Source: Bolinopsis microptera (taxonomy: Eukaryota > Ctenophora > Tentaculata > Lobata > Bolinopsidae). From it: DNA of 64,000 nt. Below the pieces are notes generated by a model, which was given only the letters and a program-made list of their open reading frames with translations, was not told the origin of the DNA and ran no database searches. The stretch lies in assembly GCF_026151205.1 (NCBI RefSeq), contig NC_087082.1, forward strand, positions 11,950,997 through 12,014,996, read 5' to 3'. A program made the position numbers and the translations under genes. Each line of letters begins with the position of its first letter. Positions within the stretch are counted from its first letter, which is position 1. Below, one piece after another: positions 10,976-24,100 of the stretch.

Positions 10976-12194
10976 GAGAAAGATTAGATATTAGCATTGT
11001 GTTTCACTTTCTGTTATTTAGAACTTTAGTATATTATATACATACATAAAATTATTGTATTGAATTCTGTACAGTACTGGGACCTGTAAAATTTTAACCC
11101 ACTTTTTAGTTAAAATTTAGATTTTTGATACAATTTTCCAGATATCTCATTTGGACTTAGGGAAAGATTCAGCCTTTGATTTTATTTTGAAAATTTATTT
11201 CTAGATTATAGAAGTTTATGATTCATGGGCAAACTTTGAATATGACTGTGATCAGCAGTTATTACTGCAGCAGGTCATTTTTTGTTAAGATAACTCTAGT
11301 GTAAGGTTTTACAAACCCCCTGGCCCTCCCCTCAGCTGAATGCTCTACATGATTACAGGTTTATAAGAGGCCCATCTAATTTTACCAATGTACCCCATTT
11401 CACGAAGTCACGACAAGTTAGAAGTACTATTGTTCTCAATTCTCATCTATCAGTTCAAATTCTGAAAGCTATAACAGGGGCAATTCACAAAAAAATTTCT
11501 GTGTTAGTTGATATTTTAGGTATCAGCTTTCGCATTAAATGTTTAAACTTATAAATGTTAAAACTTAAACATTTCTTGCTTAGAGTAAATTTGATTTACA
11601 AAGTTGCAGTTACTAAATTCTATTTAGGCTGTTTAACTGATCATTTGGTATTACACCACATTTGGTGATATGCACATTGCACAACACCCAGGCCCATACG
11701 ATCTTCTATAAGAACTAGCAGGAACATACAGTGCAGCAATCTTCCTATTATGTTTAATTTTTATGAAGTTTACACTATTAAAAAGATGAGCTGAGCACTG
11801 TCTTCGAACTGAGCAAGTGACAATCATCAATTCACCATATGCATACTTATACTCCATATCATTAAATACGCTATGCATTTCTGTATATGTTCGCCTTTCT
11901 CGAGAAACTTCCAGTAAAGAAGTAACGTCAACAAAGTGTAGCCTGCATAGTACAGGAAACTCATATATATAACTATCTTGCTTTAGGACTCAAAAATCGG
12001 ATTCCCTTCAAATTTGTCCGTGAAGTGATACATTGTGACTCAGAATTCTGCAGCTCAATCAACAGTGGTTATATAATCAGAACATGATCCTAGATAAATG
12101 AATTTTCTTAATCAAAAATAATATGTAGGTAGCGTTGTAAGACTTAAATCTCAAACTAACTGAATTTCTAGCGTTGTAATGAAAAGTTAGAACA
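10976..12194. other. gap upstream of the myosin gene
   Basis: AT-rich, with no gene recognised. The stretch just upstream of 12195 should contain the myosin promoter and 5' UTR, but I see no clear core element. Confidence 0.4.
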
Positions 12195-15100
12195 ATGTCT
12201 GGTCGCAGTGAAAACGGAGGTGACAATCCTGAGGATCGTCCTCATGAGTTTCTTGTGAGAGATCCCTCGGTAACCGGCAGGTTTGTCTCTATGTTTCTTA
12301 AGCTTGTATAATACAATATTGAACAGTATTCACTTACTTTAACCACTTATCTATAAGTATTGTTTTGCCTATCTGGATCTGATGTACTACAATGAATTTT
12401 TTTTCGTTTTTTAACACGACTTTTGTTTTCAGGAGTTCATTCCGTAAGAGGGGTGGTATTTTAAACCCAATCGTTAAAATCGGAGAGAACAACCTCGCCG
12501 ACATAGAGGAACCAGATGTAGCCAGCATTGTGGACAACCTACGACGCCGCTACCTCAACAATGCTTTCTACACCTACATCGGAGATGTCCTGGTCTACAT
12601 GCCCCCCTTCTCTGGTATTTCCATGTACACCAACGAAGATGTCCAGTATTACTGTGAAAACAACGCTTTTGATCCCGACTTGAAGCCTCATATTTACTCT
12701 TTTGCTGATCGGGTGTATTCTAACATGTTGTTTTGGAAGAGGAACCAAGTAGTGATAATGTCTGGATCCAGTGGTAGTGGCAAGACTATCAATACTAAAC
12801 AGTTCCTAAGGTAGGTAGCTGCTTATGAAGATGTTAATTCAGTTTTAAAATACTTAAATCATAGGAATCATATCTTAATTAAGTACCTATTAATAAACAT
12901 AGCTTTGAGCACGTCCCTTATATTAATTCATTAAATATTAATTAATTCCACTTCAGTTACATACAATCAGTATCAGGAGGATGGGATCTCTCAGTGACTC
13001 TAAAAACAAGACTGGCTCATCTGTTTAACGTCCTCGACTGTACGTTACTCTCAACTTTAAACTTGCTTTAAATAATAATCTCCACAATTCTATAAATATA
13101 TGACGGAATTTATAGGAAGGCTGTACTAATTATAGTAAAATGTATAAATATTCTAAATCCCCATATCCCAGGTTTCGGATCAGCGCAGACTTCAGATAGT
13201 ATATACGCTAGTAAATACGTGAGTTATTATTTGTAAATTATATTATCCGGATGTGGTATGTGTAAACTTAATCGTCATAGTTCTAAATAAACGTACAGTG
13301 TAAACTTTCTGGTATTATTTTCTCATGGGGAGATAATTATTCAACACTAAAGAACTTTGAAGTGTTACAGTTACACAGACCATTTACTACTCTCATGTTA
13401 CAGCTCACGCTTTTTAAATATATTATCACAAACATACTGTATACAATAAACGTACGTTTTCAGCTTGAAATTCTTGATACATGTTCTTATCTTCTTATCT
13501 TATCACAACACTGTCAAGCAATACAATTATCTAATTGTTGTTAAATTATATTATATCATGAATCCTGGCACATTCTCATTATCATTAGATTTAATATCTA
13601 CACGTTACGTCAGGAGGAGTGCATACTTGACTTGGAATGTACAATCTAAGGGGGGTGGGACGGGTTGGGGGAAGGGACCGGCGCGGGGGGTTGCACCCCC
13701 ACGGCCCACTCTAACAAACTCCCGCAGAACCCATTCCCCCATATTATCTTAACTCTGATATATATCATATATATACAAATCTACAAACTCCGAATATGGA
13801 CTCCACCTAATTTCAACAATTCTGAAAGAGACAAACCATCCAACTATTTCCATATAAACAGTAATTTTAACCACTGCTTCTTTCAGACGAGTCAGCTCCA
13901 ACTCAAGTTCAACTATTTCCATATTATAAACAGTAATTTTAACCACTGCTTCTTTCAGACGAGTCAGCTCCAACTCAAGTTCAACTATTTCCATATTATA
14001 AACAGTAATTTTAACCACTGCTTCTTTCAGACGAGTCAGCTCCAACTCAAGTTCAACTATTTCGGTGATATCGTTTCTTGCCAACTCAAAACTTGTTAGT
14101 TCCTATTTCTCATAACATCTTTGATAAATCTTCACGAAAAAAAATAATTGTTCGTGAAGATACTTTTTCAATAATTTCATGAAAGTAACCATTATTTTGA
14201 CGAGACAGAAGTAAACTAAGAACCCCCCAGGTCTACTAGAAAAGAGTAGAGTGTGCGGGCCTCCCCCAGGAGAAAGCAACTTCCACATATTTCACTTGCT
14301 AATGGAACACATTGGGAGTGACGGTGCAGCGTACCCCTACCTCAGCAACACTAATCACACCTTCGCTCTCAAAGTCACTCTACCCTCAATCCAGGTTTAA
14401 CATCAATCACCAATCAATTAATAATCAATTACCCCAGCTAAACACCTTACCATCTTGTAATTAGTCCACTTAAAACTTGACAGTTAAAACAAGCTCATAA
14501 TAGGTTTCACGTGTAAGCTAGCCCTAGCGTATAGTAAGCTAGCCCCATAATACTATGTACATATTATCCAGGGTGCATATAATTGTCCTGAAGTCTAGTT
14601 GTACAATATACCCCCTGTGGATTGTGGAATGTGTGTGTTGTGGTGTGGAATGTGTTGTGGTGTGGGACGCTACACACACAGAGACAATAGAGCTGTAACT
14701 TGGAACTAATCCAACTTGTATATTTGATTAGAGTCGCAGCTGTCGTGTGTTGCTCTACAAATATGGGATATTATAGTAATAATGTGGTGGTCACTGGTCG
14801 GTAAATAGTTTGAATGGTTCACCGTTATTCTTTCACTGCAAGGTGTGGTTAAGAAATGCTGCCTTTTTCTAAAAACTGTCAGTGTAACTCACAGTTTTTA
14901 ATTTGTGAGATGCCCGTGAACAAAACAGGTTCAGTACAAATCATTGTTCTCAAATTACAAACAACATTAATTCTTTCCGTTGTTAAGACTTAATTACGAA
15001 TTCTATTTTCGTCTATTTAACTGAGGGAAATTCGCTACTCCAGGATTGGAATGTAGCTATTCCAGGAATGGTGAAAGGAAAGAGAGCTATTATATTAGAA

Positions 15101-18100
15101 GGGCACAATATGTATTTACTCGTTTACTAAGTTCCAAGGGATCGTTTCCATATTGGCTGTGATATAAGAGAGTCTATATTCTACACATTCTAATATTCTA
15201 CACATTCTACACGTTCTACACAATAGCTAGATGGAAGACTGATTACGGAGTCGAGGGGGAAGTGGGTTTCGGAAATGGTCAAAAACTGGGTTACGTAATT
15301 TGTAAAAGATCTTCAGCTATGTCTTCAATACTCCATCAACTTATATAAGACTTGCAATATTAAACACTACAGGACAGTTTAGTAGCTCTAGGAATGCCGG
15401 AGGGAGAGAAGGAACACGTGATCAACATTCTGACTGCAATACTGATACTGGGACAGATCCAGTACAAGACGGAGAATGATGGGATTGGGGTCAGGGTTAC
15501 CAACCCTGGTGTTGTTAAAGTAAGTATAATACAGTTATTGTAGTGAGTACATATTACCTGGAGGGACTGGGATAAGATATGTACATTTTTAATATCTGGA
15601 CTAGTTGTAACATAATTTTAATGGACTACCTAGTAACCAATCACCACACAATAATTAATCATGTGACCTGACAGGTGATAGCCAAGTTGCTGGGAGTAAC
15701 CAACTCGTCCATGACGGATATGTTAACCAGCACACCTCATATCAGCGGAAACAGGAGTATCATGATGAACCCCCTATCTTACGACAAGGTCTGGTTTTTT
15801 ACTTCTAGAACTTTCTAGAACTTTCTTTATTTGACAGAGTATGTCTCTAATGTTCCGCTCTGTTTTAGTGAACATTATATTGTATATAATAATATATAAT
15901 ATTATAAGTTAAGCGTTAGTATTAAGTATAGGTATGAGGCGTGCTTGTTGTTTAATATCATATTATTTAGCTGCTTCCGTTAAAGATAGAAAGTGCTACT
16001 TATCACTATCAGTTATCTTCTCTGACAAGGAATCACTTTCATTGTAATATCTCTGTTTTACGTGTACCGTATAATAGGTGTCCTAATATTTCACATCGCG
16101 TCGTTGCGACTGAGTCAAGGATTGAGTCAAGTAATAACTTAATAAGTTTAAGTTCACTGCAGTGCAATGTATCGTGTTGATTCAATCATGGATCACGGAA
16201 ACTTTGGTGTGACTGATCAAATATTCACTATTCATATCTTTTAATAAGAATATCCGACATTTGAGCCACTAGTTACCAGCGGTTGGGACCGTTACAAACG
16301 CTTTAAAACTTGAGAACACCTGTTAGCTGTTCCAGTACATTCTACAACACAGCTAGAGAAAAGGGATACCGGATTGTAGCTTTAATTCTTTGATACAGCG
16401 CAAATGGCTCATTCGAATCGAAAAAATATCATTATATATGAAAATAATTAAAACTAAAATTCATCAAACAATAGGACATATCCTCACAAACTACTCCTAC
16501 TGATCAGGCGATCTCAAAACGGAACTCACTGGCCAGTTACCTGTACCTGCGGCTCTTTAACGAGGTATTGATGAGTGCTAACAAGAGTTTGGCAGGGGAG
16601 GCTCCCGAGAAGTCTGATGATCTTAATCTTACTCTCGACATTGTGGACGGTTACGGCATCAAGTTAGTTTATATCACCAACAGCTACAGTAACCTCACAT
16701 CTTTTGATGATTTTTTTCTTCGAAACAACAAAGTTTTCTCCCTTCTCTTATGTACTAAAAAGCCCCTAGACTCTCCGGAATTACCACTCGGTGCACTTAT
16801 CCATTCAACAAATAACCCAATACCTATTTCCTCTGCAACATTAACCCACCCACCCCCCAGAGGTGGTGATCTGAACAATTTCGCGGTGCTGTGCTGCAAC
16901 TTCAGCAATGAGAAACTGCACCAGTGCTTTATTGAGAGCGCCCTGACAGCGCCCCAGGAACTGTATTTGCAGGAGGGACTAGACTGGGATCCTATCAGGA
17001 TACCTGATAACCGGGGAACTATTGGTCTCTTCACTGATGTCCAACCTGCCAGTCTTATGGAGGTAAAGCGGGCTTTTACTTTTAGATTTGTAGTTTTTTT
17101 AAATCACATTGACAGTATACCTTACATACTATACATAGTATGTAATTATGGTGATCGTTTTCACTGGTTGCCAACGATGTTGATACAATATAAACAATGT
17201 GGCTGACCAAGAAGAACAACCACCGCTCTATTATCACGGTGAAGGTGGGTTATAACTTAGGTAGAGTACCGGTATATTTCCTACACTCCTTTGTTGTCTA
17301 CTGTAATAGAGACGTTGTGTAAACACACTTCTACTAGTTATATAAACAGTTACTTCACCTAAACTTCACAGTTCACATCACGTGGTAGTCACTACAAACA
17401 CATCCTCATCTAGAAACTTACACTGAGTTAACAATTAACATATAATTAAGGTCCAATTAACATATAATCAAGATCCAATTAACCCTCAACAATCAACATG
17501 ACCCCCTAAACCCCTGCAGTGTATTGAGAACGAGTGTAACAAGCCAGGAGACACAACTAACTTCCAGGCGGATGAGGCGTTTGGTGGAATCTCCTCTCCT
17601 TACTTCATGTTGTCCCATGAAGTAGAAAATGAGTTTATTGTACGACACTACATAGGCGAGGTGGGTAGATGACATCTTGTTTTACTTCTAGTAATATTGT
17701 ACATATTATATTGGTGGTATTCTTAAGTTAAATTGTTGGATTAGAAGGAATTTTAGGTAAGAACAAGGCCAGCTTTTTCTCTGCACACACAATACATTAT
17801 ATAGGCCTCCCACACCCCACCCCTCTCTTGCCCCACCCCCTTCTTCCCAACCCCGGCCTCCTCCTCCCCCCCCCCCTCGCCCCTATATACGACCAGATGC
17901 AGATGAAATTGATTTAAGTCAGTATCAACGTAATTGACGGCTGACAGTTATTTTATTGGAAGATTTTTGTGTCAATTTATTAGCAGAGAGGTCAGTATTG
18001 GCAAGGGAATATAGCGTTGACAGGTAATGATATTTTACTAGGAAATTTACTCTACATGCAGTTGCAGTGTACATATTGTAGGAATTGTATGGGCTGAGAG

Positions 18101-21100
18101 TAGCTCACAGGTGTAAAATCTTGATTAAGTCCCTTTATAAAATACGTACCAATTAAAACACCCCACTTATCATCTCTTTCTTAATTCAGGTATCATACGA
18201 TGCGACCAATTTCCACAAGATGGCTAAAACTGGACTACCCAAGGATTGTAAGAGAGTAATGAACAGCAGCAAGTTGGCACTTCTCCAAAGAATGTTCCCT
18301 GATGGTGCACAGTCCGAGTGGATGAAGGGTAAGTTGGGCTGTACTGGGGGGGGGGCCGGGGGGGGGAGATGGGGTGGGTGGGGTGAGGGTACTGGGCTTG
18401 GTTTGGTGCTAGAAGACTCTGTAAGGTAGATTGGATGAAGGGTATATTTTGATATGCAATTAACTAAATGGATCGGATTGTGGTAAGATGTAAAATATAC
18501 ATACCGGAATGTATTTGATGAGTACATTCCATTATTTGTTATTGTAGGCCCTATTATAACGTCGTTATTCTTGGATCTAGTGTTGGTTTTATCGCCAATT
18601 TGACGGCTTGAAACTATGATACAAACTGGATATAAAAATAGATATTTCCGATCAACAGCGCGGTGCCAGATCATCTATTATAAACTAATTACAACTCTAC
18701 AAATATATTGCATAGATTGGGGACGTTACAGAAGGAATGTTATGATATAGGCTAGTGAGACGTTCTGTAATGTGTAATGTTCTGTAAAGTGTAATATGTT
18801 ATGTTCTGATTTGCGTGTCACTTAAACCCCCCCCCCCCCCGGCCCCCCAGGTAAAAGTTCCATGTGTGTTTCACAAGTATACGTGGGTGCGATCGACAAT
18901 CTGCTAAAAGACCTGAAGAATAAGTTCCTGTCCTTTGTGCGCTGTGTTAAACCTAATCTCTCTTCCACTCCTCAACTCTTTGAAGATGACTTTGTTGAAG
19001 ATCAAGGTAAGTGTAGTGATGTCACCTGCATTATCTAAACATGACCGTATATGGTATATTATTATGTTCGAATATGCTAACCGGTTAGCTGGGATTAGCC
19101 CCAAAACGTATGCCGTGTTGCTAATAATGGCTTTCAACTTACGTCCTTAGTCTTAACGACATTTCACACTTATTTGGATGTTAAGATTAAAGTGCAATGT
19201 TATATGTGAACACAGTGATCAGTTGGACACCTTATAACGATATTATAACTCAGATTTGTTGTCGGACCATGGTTGTTAATTATAGGATTATCTGGATTAC
19301 TGGCCCTGGAATTTGTCGTGTTGCTACGTTGTAATACGAACCCGATTTGAACAATTTGATCATTTATCATGGCCCATGTACATTGTTAACAAACAATGTG
19401 TACACGCTATCTAGAACCTTGGATCACGTTTCCAGCTAATAACATTCCACATTCCAGTAATAAAATTTGAAGAAATTAGAACAACTTTACGGAACGCGCG
19501 GTAATTTTGAATCAATCGTATTAGCGCAAAAATACATCTTAAATCAATTAATATATTGCGCGCTGACCAGTCGGATCGATAGCGCGCAATCGATTCAAAT
19601 CGAATGATATTAAGATTGATCGACGTCATCGAGGTATTGAACAGTTTAGGCCTGCTCATGCCCCTCCCTAAGGCTTAATAAATCAACCGAAACTCTGATT
19701 CAGATTGACGTCATCATTCCCACCAATGAATATTGAATATTTATTATTTGGGCCCATCACAATGTGATAAACAGAAATGTAAGCTTTACAATTTTCAAGT
19801 GACGTCATTAGTGAAATGACGCTCCCTCTTCGAAAGGAAGGGCTTTATTTGTGAAATGAAAGTTCTAACAGAACAAACAGGACGGGAAAAATTCCAATAC
19901 TAGACCACAATTTCAGTTCGGAGCTCATGCCTAGTGGAGACAGCGTTAATCAAGCAGCGAGGATTTGCATTCAGTTCGGATCTGGTCGGGTTTGTTCAGC
20001 GTTACAAATGTACACATGAAGAAGACAGGTTCAGAAGATGTGATGGAGATTGGCAAATGGCTGCTGATAGAATATGTGGTAAGTCTTACTGATATTTCGC
20101 CAAATTCATCTGCATTTTCCAGACTTTCAATTGAATGGTGCTAACTTTTCTAAATTGTTGGTCGGCTATATCGTCAGTTATATTCCATGTTTAATTGAAC
20201 TCAACGTAATTATCAATCCCACAGGCAATCTGCAGATCGACATGGATCTGTACTTCGTAGGCTTCACTTGTATCTTCATTAAAGACTCTGCTACAGTCCT
20301 CTACCTCGAGAAGAAACGTGACGAGTGTATCGACTTTATAGTTACTAAAATACAGCTGTGTTGGAAGCGCCGGTACATAAACAGAAAGCTAGGACCTCAC
20401 TTGAGAGCCTTGAGGGAGACACTCGCTCAAGCGGATAAAACTAAGTGAGTAATATTTTGTTAAATAAATACAAACACGTTTATAAACACATAAATACGTT
20501 TAGTTTCATAAATACATACACTTTTTTTTTCGTTTATACTTTTAAATAAGTTATATAAGCGAAGTAGCGTTAACATATTACGTAAGCAGCCTAGAGAAGG
20601 GTGTTTGGAAATGCTTACCGTTGCAGTAACATCGCCACTAAAAGTGATTACGGATAAGGAGTGTCTAAAACGGCCAAAATGTGGCTTACGGAATAAGTGA
20701 ACGATCCTGTTAAGCCACTCGAGTAGATTTCCAAAAAAAAGCTGACAAATAATTTAGATAAAAACATCACTGAAATAACAAGATAAGCCCATTACAATCG
20801 GCAAATAAAATCCTACAACTCGTTTACAGCACTATAAATTAAAGCACAAATACAGCAAAATCCAATAATGTTATAACATACGTGTAAAGATTGTGCCGAA
20901 CATATCAGAAGAAATACTGATTACACCCAACAATCGGGATCAAACAATTGGAACTAAAGAAAATCTTATTGTCTTCCGTTTTCTTTAAAGAAGGCTGACA
21001 GTTATGTTCCCTCTCCTGAATCAGGCACTTCAACCGGACCCCCTCTCTCTCCACCTCCACACAGAACATATCCCTTCTCCGCTCACACTTCAAACTGCTC

Positions 21101-24100
21101 CTACAACTAGTCCTACAGTTGGTCCACACTACTCTGTCCTGTCTCATGTTTAGTTCTATCCTACAACTTGACAACCAGGGGGTATTACCCTCGCTTTCTA
21201 CCCTCCTACATTTATTACCTCCCATCCTACACCGGCTACCCAACACGCTCAGTAGTTGCAAGTAGATTTTCCGAGCATCTGTGGTTGTTGGGATTGTAAT
21301 GTTGAAGTCTGATTTGCAAAGTGAAGCCCATAATTCGGGTAGATGAGCTAAGTTTCTGAGTTTGGTGCTGGTTTGGGAGAGGTTGAGGAGAGTTGTGGCT
21401 GAGCAGTTGTGTAGGATTTGTAGTATTAGTTCGTCTGGTAGCGCCTGTAAACAAGTGGGGTCTCGAGGGTTGTGGTGGTGTCTTGTTGTTTGATTACATG
21501 TCTCCCGCTTCCTTATCATTCTGATTCTTAGTGATTTGTTATTACGTTATTAGATTCAGTTAAAGCTCTGACATTGTGACATAAAGTTGAGGATTGAGTG
21601 AGTTTAAAATTACAATAAAGTATGTGTATTGTGTATCCTACGGGCTGGTCACACGACGTAATGATCTGTCAAAACTAGACAATGGACATAGGTGACATTA
21701 TATCTCAATATCTGTTAGTAATATATATAGCCAGTAAACCAGTACAAAACATTTTGAACAATGAACAATTTAAACATTTCGAAAAAAAACAAAGGTTAGC
21801 ATGGTGAAAAGAGGCGCCCGAAAGAGAAGCTAAAACAATCCAAATAAGCAAATACACGATGAGAGCAATAGGTCCAGGGAGAAGATCACACAATACACGC
21901 TAAACAATTGGAGTACAATATTATAACCTGTGATCATCATCTGGACAAAGCTTTACTACATGCAGTTTAATGGTAATGAAGGGAGTGTTACACTCATGTC
22001 AGACACCCACCAATCAGGAGTCAGATGTTAAAGTCACGTGACTGAAATAGACCAATTAGAAGCCACGATTTTGGACCTTAAGTTCTTTGCTGTAAATCGA
22101 GTAAAGATAAAGTCGTCGCAAGTGCTTGCAGAAAAGTAATCACCATTCAAGCATGCCTCAAAATGTTTAGCTAAAAGCTAATCAGCAACTTTAATGGCGG
22201 TTAAGCTTGCTTACCGTGCATCACTGTAACATTGCCATGTAGAATCTACTATACAAATAAAAATATTGTTATTTATAGCTCGTGTATTTATAGTTGTTTA
22301 ACCTATGAAAGTAAAATGGTAAATTACAAGATTCAAGAGTGATAAGCTTTTAACGACCTGCACTCGGGAAATAACTAACTTAGATAATACTAATTAACTA
22401 ATTTAGATAGATGAATTGACGAGAAGGTAAATATTAGAGGGAAAGTATGAAATTGGTGAATAGAGTAGGGTAAAACGCGCTCTAGGTAGAGTAAAACACA
22501 CCAGAAACTACAAAACCCGCACTTAAAACCACACAAAATGTAGAAGTTGAGTAACCCAACCCTAATTACCCTTAAGGGGCCAGCAGGATGCAACCAAGTC
22601 AGATATACACGCAAATGTGTATCCGTACACCTTACATTGTGTCTCACTATTGGTATTTAATCGTATTAATTGTGTCGTATCATCCCGCGATTATTAACTT
22701 TTAATCATTATGAAACTGAAGCAATTAATATTAACCTTCATACAAGTATTAATCGCTCAACCATTGAATCATCTCGCTATTTAATTAGAAGCATTATTTT
22801 CAGTAATCATTCATAATTTGAATACTAATTATTCATAATTATTAATTAGTTTTGGTCTGTGAGATAAGTGTGATAATTGAGAGGTTTAGCTGCATTCCGC
22901 CTCACAACACAGTCTGTTTAAGTTGTTAAGGTGTTTTATGGGAACTTCAAGGCTGACTTTAATCGTGTTTTAATTATGGTAATTACTAATTGGTTGTAAT
23001 TATTCTAATTGGTTGTTCAACTCACGTGTCACCTTCTCCACTTCATGACATTTTTTATTGAACTTATGCATATATACATACTAAGAACATTAAACAGTAT
23101 TGACAATTACAATAATAAATATTGTTTTAATCCCACAAAAACCATTCTTCATGTAAATGATGACATATTCATGTTTGTTTAGATTATAATAAAGTAAAAC
23201 CTCTCTATACCATGCCTCTCTATACTATACCGGGTACCTCGATATACCGGGCCCCTTCTTTTCCCCCTAATTTTTGGTCGATTAGCCCGTTTTTTGATGT
23301 TTAGCGAAAGGAATGTGATTTTTGGTGCTCATTTGGCGGTAATGTGAGAACATATCGCTGTATAGCTGTATTTCATCGCTATATACGACAAAATACGTGC
23401 ATACAAGACAGCTAATGAAGTATACGAGACGCTTGACAGGTTATTTGAGAGGTTAGGAATACTAGAAACTGGGATCGGGTATTTTCTATACCGTGCACTT
23501 TCCGTTTCCCCTGAGAAGCCCGGTATAGAGAGGTTTGACTGTAATATATAGGGTATATATAACATATCACTTAGCAATATCCTTCTAAAACTACATGTAA
23601 AGTATTAGCATCATAAACCACATCAGTTCTTACAGCAGCATCTATATCAGTGTAAAAAGTAATCTGTTTCCCACTTAAACTTCTACCGTACAATCTGTTG
23701 ACCTTTCCTTTCTCGCAAAATATCCTTCTGTTTAGACTGGCATTAGGGTTGATCTCGACATTGATATCTTCAATCTTGATATCTTCCTTCTCGACATTGA
23801 TATCTTCATGGTCCGCTGAAATGTTGTTTGGTGGATTCTTATTGAAACTGATGACCCTTCCGGCGACATTGTTGTTGTCTCCGTGGCTGCTGGTATGGAG
23901 GATTGTGGTTATTATTGTGGTGTGGTCGAAATTGTTGTTGCAGTTTTCAGCGCAGTTAGAGGAGTTAAATGATACTGAGTATCCCTCAGTTTTCAAAACC
24001 TCAATAACATGAACTAGATACTGTCTCTCCACCTGATTTGTCTGTAGTAGACTGCAAACATGGCGAACTGTTTTTAAATCCGGTTTATTCAGCGCAACCC

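Noticed and set aside
11651-11878. Minus-strand 75-codon frame with Cys-rich end
   Set aside because: No recognisable domain, no splice context and no repeat of the sequence elsewhere in the window.
17193-17246. Extra myosin exon (text WLTKKNNHRSIITVK)
   Set aside because: Exons 16861-17062 and 17520-17660 join in phase with continuous myosin homology, and no acceptor supports this piece.
19544-19596. Perfect 10-bp inverted repeat (ATTGCGCGCT / AGCGCGCAAT) in a myosin intron
   Set aside because: Too short, with no flanking duplication or second copy seen, so it cannot be called a mobile element or regulatory site.
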